Origin: Tubulanus polymorphus
Taxonomy: Eukaryota; Nemertea; Palaeonemertea; Tubulaniformes; Tubulanidae
DNA length: 60,000 bases
Reading direction: 5' to 3'
NCBI RefSeq assembly: GCF_964204645.1
Contig: NC_134032.1
Coordinates: forward strand, 13,946,275 to 14,006,274
A model generated the notes under the pieces. That model ran no database searches and had not been told where the DNA came from. It was given only the letters and a program-made list of their open reading frames with translations. Made by a program: the position numbers and the translations under genes. Shown piece after piece: positions 24,701-34,694 of this stretch (its first letter is position 1; each line of letters starts with the position of its first letter).

Positions 24701-27700
24701 AGTAATTACAGGAGAACGATTCGATAGAATTGAAACTGACCTCGTCGACGGATCGGCGTCGCTTTCTGGTGACCTATAAAATAAACAAGAAACATTGATT
24801 TAGATTTAATCATTTTTCAAGTTCATGATCACGTGTAGTTCGAACATGGAAAACATTTCATGAGAGAAATTGAGTGGAGCCGATTTAAGACTGCGAGGAA
24901 AGATATCAGTAATGTCAGCGATGAGCGAATACTAAAAACATGGCCAAAACTTACTTCTTTTGTTGTTGTTACTGTTTGTGAACACTGATGCCATGAAAGA
25001 AAAAAAGAGAATTAATTTTAGTTTTGTTATTTTATGTTCAGTAGCACACGTAGGTATCAATATACGTAATAAATGAGTTCTAAGTGACGGATGCCTCGTT
25101 ATAGATATTGTTTTGATTCCGTATCGTTATTTAATAAAACGAACAGGAGAATTTTTATGACTTTGTTCCCGGTATGAAATACATTGGCTGTCAGATAGAA
25201 ATGAACACGACAGAAAATCCATGATACAAAAAAATGCTGACTTACTTCCTTCGGTGACGCTGTTGGTTTCTGTTGCAATAAAAGAAAGAAAATTCAGTAA
25301 GTTTTTTTTTAAATATTTCATATACAGCAGCAAACGTTAATAAACACAGTAGACATAAAAACTGGACAGGTTTATATAGATATCTGTATCTGAAAAATGA
25401 TTTTGATGTCATTAGCATAAATATCTTACATTAAGTTAAGTGCAATTCCTGAGTGCTAATGGATTAAAGTTGACGTTAAGACAGGATCATCTACGCGGGC
25501 ATACACGGGAAACGAATGACGCTTAATTATAAAATTGAAACTTACTCGTGCAGGAATGGCCGCTGCCGCAGCTGTTGCTGTTGGTGTTGGTTTCTATTGC
25601 AATAAAAGAAAGAAAATTCAGCAAGTTTTTTTTTATATTTCATATTCAGCAGCAAACGTTAAACACAGAAGACACAAAAACTGGGCAGGTTTAATATCTG
25701 TGTCTGGAAATCGATGAAAATCACAAAAAATAATTGCCCATAGGCCAAGAGGTTTACCACAGCCTTATGAAATGCTTATATCAGGTAACGAAATAGGGAT
25801 GTAAAGTGTAAGGTGCGAGTAGTTTCGGTCTCGGTTAGAGAAATGAACGTTATCGCGGACCCAAGACAGAGCCGCTAAACCGCGCCGTTCATCAGTCAGA
25901 ATAGGACCAATTCCATCGCATCTCAGCTGCAGCCTCGGTACGGGAATTCAGAGCGTCGTTACGAAATGCGAGTTAAAAACACCTACTTCCCACTTAACCC
26001 ATTAGCACTCAAGCCGCCCGTATCCGCCCTGCCTATTACTCCTCAAGCCGCCCGAATCCGCCCCGGTACTTTTTTCGTATGCTGCACAAAAGTGGGATTC
26101 GAACCCGATAGCTTATAACAATCTACACACCTAAGTCCTCGAAATATCAAACAGAAAATCGACATCCTCCTATTTCAATTTCTCAAGTATTTCGAGTTTG
26201 AACATGACATATCTGAGCGTTCACTTAAAATCAATGTAGCAGTATGTTTGGATGAATTTCGGGGGGGGGGGGGCCCAAAAGGACACAAGGATTTTGGTGG
26301 CCCATCTCCTCAAATCTTACATCATATGAAAGCCTTGACTATTTACTACAAAATAACACTAACTTGTAATGCATGGAAATAAACAGCCAATGAGCTATTC
26401 GGTATCGCGATAAACTTGGATTTTAATTTTAATTTTCTGAGGAGTAATCGACACTACATAGTGCAATTCCTGAGTGCTAATGGATTAAAGTTGATGTTAA
26501 GACAGGATCATCTACGAGGGAATACACGGGAAACGAATGACGCTTAATTATAAAATTGAAACTTACTCGTGCCGGAATGGCCGCTGCTGTTGGTTTCTGC
26601 TGCAATAAAAGAAAGAAAATTCAGTTTTGTTTTATATTTCATATTCAGCAGCAAACGTTAATAAACACAGTAGACATAAAAACTGGACAGGTTTATAGAT
26701 ATCTGTATATGAAAAATGATTTTGATGTCATTAGCATAAATATCTTACATTAAGTTAAGTGCAATTCCTGAGTGCTAATGGATTAAAGTTGATGTTAAGA
26801 AAGGATCATCTACGAGGGAATACACGGGAAACGAATGACGCTTAATTATAAAATTGAAACTTACTCGTGCAGGAATGGCTGCTGCTGCAGCTGTTGGTTT
26901 CTGCTGCAATAAAAGAAAGAAAATTCAGTTTTGTTTTAAATTTCATATTCAGCAGCAAACGTTAAACACAGTAGACATAAAAACTGGACAGGTTTATATA
27001 GATATCTGTATCTGAAAAATGATTTTGATGTCATTAGCATAAATTTCTTACATGAAGTTAAAATCAAACATGGCACATGGTAAATCATTTTGAAGGGAAT
27101 CGAACTCAGATTAAATTCCGTAACTTTTGACAAAATTCTGATGAAAAGCTCTTTAAGAATCGATTGTTATATTATTTGATGATCATTGGTTTACATATAT
27201 CTGTTGGTTAATATTATCAATGAACTTGTGGTACAGTCGCCAATCCCACGCGAAAAATGATTTGGACGCTTGATAATCAGACTTATTTAATATTCAACGC
27301 CCCCTGGTGAAAATATACAAAAACCGTTGACCTTGAAACTCGTCACTATCATAGAAAATGTCGCAAGTGAACAGATGGAGAGATGAACGGACGGACAAAA
27401 AAGTCCATGATACAGAAAACTTCAAACTTACAAATGCTGCTGCTGTTGTTGCTGCTGCTGCTGTTGCTTTCATCTGCCATAAAAGAAAAGAGAATTCATG
27501 AATTTCTTGTGTTATTTCGTATTCAGTTGCAAACATTAAACATCGATCATATCTTGATTAAAACAACAACAAAAAACATGTTTTTTATCTGTGTTTGGAA
27601 AAGCTCTGATATTATGTAACTTTGAAATTGATATTTCTGTATGTTTGTTTTACGGTTTAAAAGATATAAAGTCCATTAAACAGAAAAAATTCAAACTTAC

Positions 27701-30700
27701 TTCTAATGCTTTTTTTTTCCTTTCCCTCTGTAAAAGAAAAGAGAATTCATTTATTTAGTTTTGTTATTTCAGACTCAGTAACTGTGTGACCTAAATCCGC
27801 CTGTAATTATTCGATAGAATTTACTTACTTCCATTTTTCTCTTCTCTTTCAGAGTCTATAAAGTAAAAACGATTCAATTAAATTTTTTTTCTATTTTCAA
27901 GAGTGATGAGAGTAATCAACAATAGAAATTTCAGCGACCTTAAACCAGAAATTATTGTGTGATTGTTTGGTATCAGCTGAGCTGTTAAAATGAGCAGAAA
28001 CTAAAACTTAGCAAAGTGGCAACAACTGGAAGACAGGTAGAGAATGTTGCAGTCTTCGTAAAAAACGACAGAGTTTACTTAATTTGTTATCGACTTCGAA
28101 AGAATTAAGCTTAGCCGTCTTAAAGCGAAGTTTCACGGGAATCCATCGAGAAATACAGGGCAAACTTTGGTTTTTTCGTAGCTAGTCGACCAATGGTTGG
28201 AAATCACTGAACGCGCAATAGCTCAGTCGAAACATATTCCAGCCATCTTGGAATCATGAAGTCCAAACTACAGCGACCGTGCTCAGTCGATCATTTCTGA
28301 CTATAGTTATAACTGACATTCTGTTGCACTTAGTTCACAAATAGTCGACTAAAAACTGCGATAACCAAAGTTCGTCCCGGCTGTGACGCGCTAAAAAGAA
28401 ATTCAAGATGGCCGCCGATGACATCCTTCAATAGGGGTTAACGTGTGCCCTATATCGCACCGAGGATTGCAGGCTGGATGATGCTGGGACTGCACACACT
28501 GAGTAAGATTAGATGGCCCCCACAACCGAAGAAACATTAATATACTCTCATATTTTAGTTGTCATAATCAAGTATGGATATTATTAACACTATTATTCTT
28601 ACCTCCTGCGCGACGAGTCGGTCGCGTAGTTCGTGGGCGTACTCGTAGCAGTTGTCAACTGCTACTTTCGGCCCACGAACTACTACAATTGGGTGTACCC
28701 TCGGCGTATCTACGATCACTTGCTGTAAATAGAGAACAAAAGAATCTGTATGAGCATTTTAAATCAGTAGCAGTTTGAAAGTGATGAGAAATAAACGTCA
28801 TTCACTGAAAGCTCGTTATGTACAACAATGAATTTCAGTAATCTGTTCGTTTATAATCGATATGAAATTATTAAAATGTTTTATTTTGGACGGAATTCTC
28901 AGGTTTATAATAAAACTAACAAATAGTTAGATAAGTCGTTATATCCAAAGTCATTTTAACGTGAAAGTAATGAATTGAATACAAAATGTATAGAGCATTT
29001 TAACCCTTTGACTGTTTAATTTATGTAATTAAAGTGGCTCCCCCTAGGGTAAGCTGCACTTCCTTTGAAATCAATCTTTCTCACATTACCGGATATTTTC
29101 TTGTCAGCGTTTTCTGGAACGAGGCCCTGAGCGACGTCCCCAACTTTAACTCGAAAACTGTTTCGATTTCCTGAAATATAAATGAAAAATTTTACATCTC
29201 CATAAATATCAATTAGAGGAAAACTGAAAGAGGTGTTTATTGACACCTTGAATGACACATGAATTGCTTGTCAACGATTGATGATATATGAATTAATCGG
29301 GGTCCAATTCTGTATTTTCCTTTCATAGGAATGAAAGTTACGAAAGCAGTGTTGTCGTATGTCAGTTACATCTTTATTCTTCAAGTTCTCCGTGTTCCTG
29401 TTCCGTCCGATGAGTCGGGGTAGTCAATCAGTGTGACTACTAGCAGGATCAATAAATATATGTTGATTTTGAATATATCGATGATTGAATTGAACTGACC
29501 GGCAAAATCTCTAGTCTCCAGCCCCGATATATCAACGAGGTAATACCGGTACACAAATGTCTATTGTCAATAAGACATATATAAAATTTATCGAACAGAA
29601 AACATACAGAATGAAATATGTTATATTACAAAATGGATAAGCGAACATTCACAATTGTAATTATTTTGAAATGCTCCAATATTGACATCTTCACCCGTCA
29701 AAGGATTCGAACCCACTACGCTAAAGCTGTTCCCCGAACCCCTTGACCTCACGAGTCGTTGGAGTCGTTACTAGCCGACCAGAATCCGGTCGTACCAATC
29801 ACAGCGCTTGTAACAAACCGTCAGTAGACTTCTGTTGGTTTTCCCGTTTAATGGACCAATCAGCGAACGTTTTACCGAACAAGGAAGTATTTCGCAAATC
29901 GATATATGACGTCACACGCAACAGCGCCAGTAATGAAATCACGCTTCGTGAGGCCAGGGGGCTGGTGGAAGCGAGTTCGGGAGTGAAACCGGACCCCTGG
30001 CAAGCGAGGATGCAATATTGATGACGTAGCACACATTGACTCACACAAAACCATAGGCGTCCCCGAGGGGGGTGCAGGGGTAGCGGACCCTCTTCAAGAT
30101 AGCTAACTTCTCAAGTTAACATGTAATCAATGTTCAAGATTTTTCTTGCCAATTTGACTTAAGTCCTTTAACTCTAAATGATTCATTTAGAGCCTGGAAA
30201 ACGTCTCTAAAGCGTCAAATTTAAAAATTGTTTTTGGGGGAGGCCCCCCAAACACCAGACATTGTGCTTGGATGCTTGATTGATGCTTATTCGAACCCCT
30301 TATGCAAATTCCTGGGGATGCCTATGAGAACCTGTTAAATAACGCACAGGTATGAATGTATATGAACATCTTTGTAATTCCGGTTTTTACGGCATCAAAA
30401 AAGTTGCGATATTTGCTTCGCTATTAACACTCCCGTTAAATTATACAGTCGAATTACTTAAGCTCATCTCTTACAGTTTTCACTCTATGGAGCTCGAAAG
30501 TTTCTATTGATTTTCCTACTTTTATGTTGACAATGATGGGCACTCTGAGGGTTTTTTTTTTATCATCTCTTACAGTTTTCACTCTATGGAGCTCGAAAGT
30601 TTCTATTGATTTTCCTACTTTTATGTTAACAATGATGGGCACTCTGAGGGTTTTTTTTTTTTATCAAATCACCCGTGAGTGCTGAAAGAGTTATGCCCTT

Positions 30701-33700
30701 GGATGATATATACCGGGAGGAGGGTTGATACGACGTGGCTCCTTAACTCATTTCCACCCAAACACGTACTCGTATGTTCGTTATCTCCCATCACATTCCT
30801 GTCAAAACCGTACTGGCAAAATGGTTGGCTTGTTTCTTAACTCAAAACCGTACTGATACGGTTGGCTTGTTTCTTAACTCTAAACTGTACCGATACGGTT
30901 GGCTTGATTCTTAACTCAAAACCGTACCGATACGGTTGGCTTGTTTCTTAACTCAAAACCGTACTGATACGGTTGGCTCGTTTCTTAACTCAAAACCGTA
31001 ATGATACGGTTGGCTTGATTCTTAACTCTAACGATAGATGGCGAATTCATCGCACAACACCAGTTAGTTTAATGCCTTTTACTACTAAACAAACTCATCA
31101 GTTGTTCTATACAGTGTGCGAGTGACATCATCTATTGAAATGGGGGCTGAACACGCATATATTCTGCAAAATACTCCCTCTGCACTGGTTATCGCTACAG
31201 ATTTTATCACTCTTAGACGAAATGCCGCTTATTTTACATGAAAATGCAAGACTAGATCAAAGATACAAAACAAATTTGATGAGAAGATATCTCTTCTAGT
31301 TTTTGTTTTATGAATCTCTGAAAAACACGGAAATCCTGGCAAAACGCAGCATTTCCTAAAAAAAATAGGCGTGGCAGGAAAAGAGTTACGAATTTTTTTC
31401 ATTTATATTCCCGCTTTTTTTTCTCATATACCCTAATTATTCATTCGCCTTAAGCCCGCCGCACCCGGCATAACATTTGTTTCGCCAAAACAGAAAACAC
31501 ACTTTTCAGAACACGTTTTGCCCACAAACAATAAAATGTTCAACGGACACGACATATTGCTGTTCGGCGTTTTGTGTTTTGCCTTCCCCGCACACGGCAT
31601 AACAAACAACAGGCTTAAACCTCATGTACTAACACAGTACAAATTATTTTCATCTCAAGTCTCAACATATTACAATTGATAACCAGCCAACAGAACGGAT
31701 ACATCTAAACTTACTTCGATGTCTGGGGACGCCAACTTGGACCTCGTTCCAGTGTGATGCTGTAAAAGAATAAAATTCATTAATACAAAGCCTAGGAATT
31801 GGTAAATCGACCTTCGAAAAAATCATCTTTTTTTGCAGAAAATCTACCAGGCAAAAGAAAAAAGCGAGTCGGAATCTATTCAATCGTTGCGCTTATGAAA
31901 ATCAGCACCAGTTTATGGGCATAAAAATGTGCGCCAAGAATTGAATTTGATGACCAATACAAATAAACCAAAAATAGACAGGTTTGATATCTGTAACCGA
32001 ATTGGATTTAGAGCCGCTTTTTTCAGGTCAAAAACGATAAGTTACGAAGGGAATCGAACTCTGATTAAATTCTGTAACTTTGATGATAATTCTGATGAAA
32101 AACTCATTAGAATCGGTTGTTTCAAGGTAACAGAAGAATTTATACTTACTGCCTTTGCTGCTGTTTGTTTACGCTGATGACATGAAAGAAAAAAAGAGAA
32201 TTCATTTTAGTTTTGTTATTTCACGTTCACACGTTAAATACAGTAAATATAAATACATCAATAAAAGAGATACATAAAATATATGCACATATATCCGTGA
32301 GCAAATGCTTCCAGATTTTACTGTGTGTGCTAATATTATATTAAAAAAACTTGATTTTAAAATAATTCTAAGTGACGGGAATTTATTTCATTGAAAGCAG
32401 GATTATTTTCATGACTTTGTTCCCGGTATGAAATATACGATGAAAATCACAAACAAATCATCGTCTGTCAGAAAGAAATAAACACCACAGAAATTCCATG
32501 ATACAAAAAACTTCTCACTTACCTCTGGTGCTGGTGCTGTTGTCGTCGTCGCTGAATTCTGTCGCAATAAAAAAAAGAAGAGAATTCATGAATTTCTTGC
32601 ATTATTTCATATTCACTAGCAAACATTAAACACAGGAGATCATATTATAATTAAAACAAAAGACAAGTTTTACATCTGTATTTGGAAAAACCCTGATATT
32701 TCTGTATTCGTTTGTTTGAGGGTTTTATTTAAACAATATAAAGTCCATTAAACAGAAAAATTCAAACTTACTGTATTTGTCGCTGTTGGTCTGTTCTGTT
32801 GCAATAAAAGAAAAGAGAATTCATTAATTTCTTGCATTAAAACTCTGATCTCTGTAACTTTGATATTTCTGTATTCATTTGTTTTACAGTTTGATTCAAA
32901 CGATATAGAGTCCATGAAACAGAAAAATTCAAACTTCTGTTGCTGCTGCTGCTGCTGCTGCTGCAGCAAACTGTCGCGATGAAAGTATAGTAATTAATTG
33001 CGTTGTTATTTCATATTGAGTAGCACACATTTAACAGAGATCATGATTAAAACGAATACCAGACAGGTTTAATATCTGGAAAAAGATTTCATCAGAGTAA
33101 ACTTGTTACAATGAGAGAAAACAAAAAACACCACGCGATAAATCAGTTTGATAATTCCTTTCATCGGGATATTTGCACTTTAAAAATGACAATTGTAATT
33201 ATTATCATTACTATTATCGTTATTACTACGAGTTTGATGATAATTATGAACTATACGTGCAAATATAAGCGTATGTGTAAGTGATCGCGCGCACAAATTG
33301 AAGACGAAATCAGTTGCAACTCGCTTAAAGAGTTATGAAGTTTCAATGACTCTCAGCGATAATGGTAGATATCATATTCCACCGAGGAGATTAATAGAAA
33401 ACTTACATTCACAAAATGTATTTCCGCTTCTACTGTAATCTAGAAAAGAGAATTAACATTCATATCTATAAAAATCATTCATTAAATGATCAATGAATCT
33501 AAGCGCCAGTTTTATGGAGACCAATGTTTACTTTAATAAATCTGGGTTAACTTGATTAAAAGTGAATTCAGTTAACTGAGCACGGGTTAAACATAATATC
33601 AGTCTAACCGGCTTCAGAGGACCAGGTTAAACAAAACAGGTTTATATAAAATGATATCATGAAATTGAAACTTACTGGCGGCGGAATTTCCTCCGGGACT

Positions 33701-34655
33701 TCTGGCTGTTAGAAAAGAACAATAACATTCACATTCAGGTCAAAATCGATAAGTTACGAAGGGTATCGAACTCCGATTAAATTCTGTAACTTTGATGATA
33801 ATTCTGACGAAAAACTCAAAAGAATCGGTTGTTTCAAGGTAACAGAAGAATTTATACTTACTGCCTTTGCTGCTGTTTGTTTACGCTGATGACATGAAAG
33901 AAAAAAAGAGAATTCATTTTAATTTTGTTATTTCACGTTCACACGTTAAATACAGTAAATATAAATACATCAATAAAAGAGATACATAAAATATATGCAC
34001 ATATATCCGTGAGCAAATGTTTCCAGATTTTACTGTGTGCTAATGTTATATAAAAAAAACTTGATTATAAAATAATTCTTAGTGACGGGAATTTATTTCA
34101 TTGAAAGCAGGATTATTTTCATGACTTTGTTCCTGGTATGAAATATACGATGAAAATCACAAACAAATCATCGTCTGTCAGAAAGAAATAAACACGACTA
34201 GAAATTCCATGATACAGAAAACTTCTCACTTACTTCTGGTGCAGCTGTTGTTGTTGTCGCTGAATTCTGTCGCAATAAAAAAAAAAGAGAATTCATGAAT
34301 TTCTTGCATTATTTCATATTCAGTAGCAAACATTAAACACAGGAGATCATATTATAATTAAAACAAAAGACAAGTTTTATATCTGTATTTGGAAAAACTC
34401 TGATATTTCTGTATTCGTTTGTTTTAGGGTTTTATTTAAACAATATAAAGTCCATTAAACAGAAAAATTCAAACTTACTGTATTCGTCGCTGTTGGTCTG
34501 TTCTGTTGCAATAAAAGAAAAGAGAATTCATTAATTTCTTGCATTAAAACTCTGATCTTTCTGTAACTTAGATATTTCTGTATTCGTTTGTTTTACAGTT
34601 TGATTCAAACGATATAGAGTCCATGAAACAGAAAAATTCAAACTTCTGTTGTCGT

Positions 34656-34694
<39 letters not shown>

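Noticed and set aside
29690-29760. tRNA-like B box (ggttcgaatcc on the minus strand), also near 26095, 35712, 42573 and 47010
   Set aside because: No matching acceptor stem or A box in the right place; at best decayed SINE remnants.
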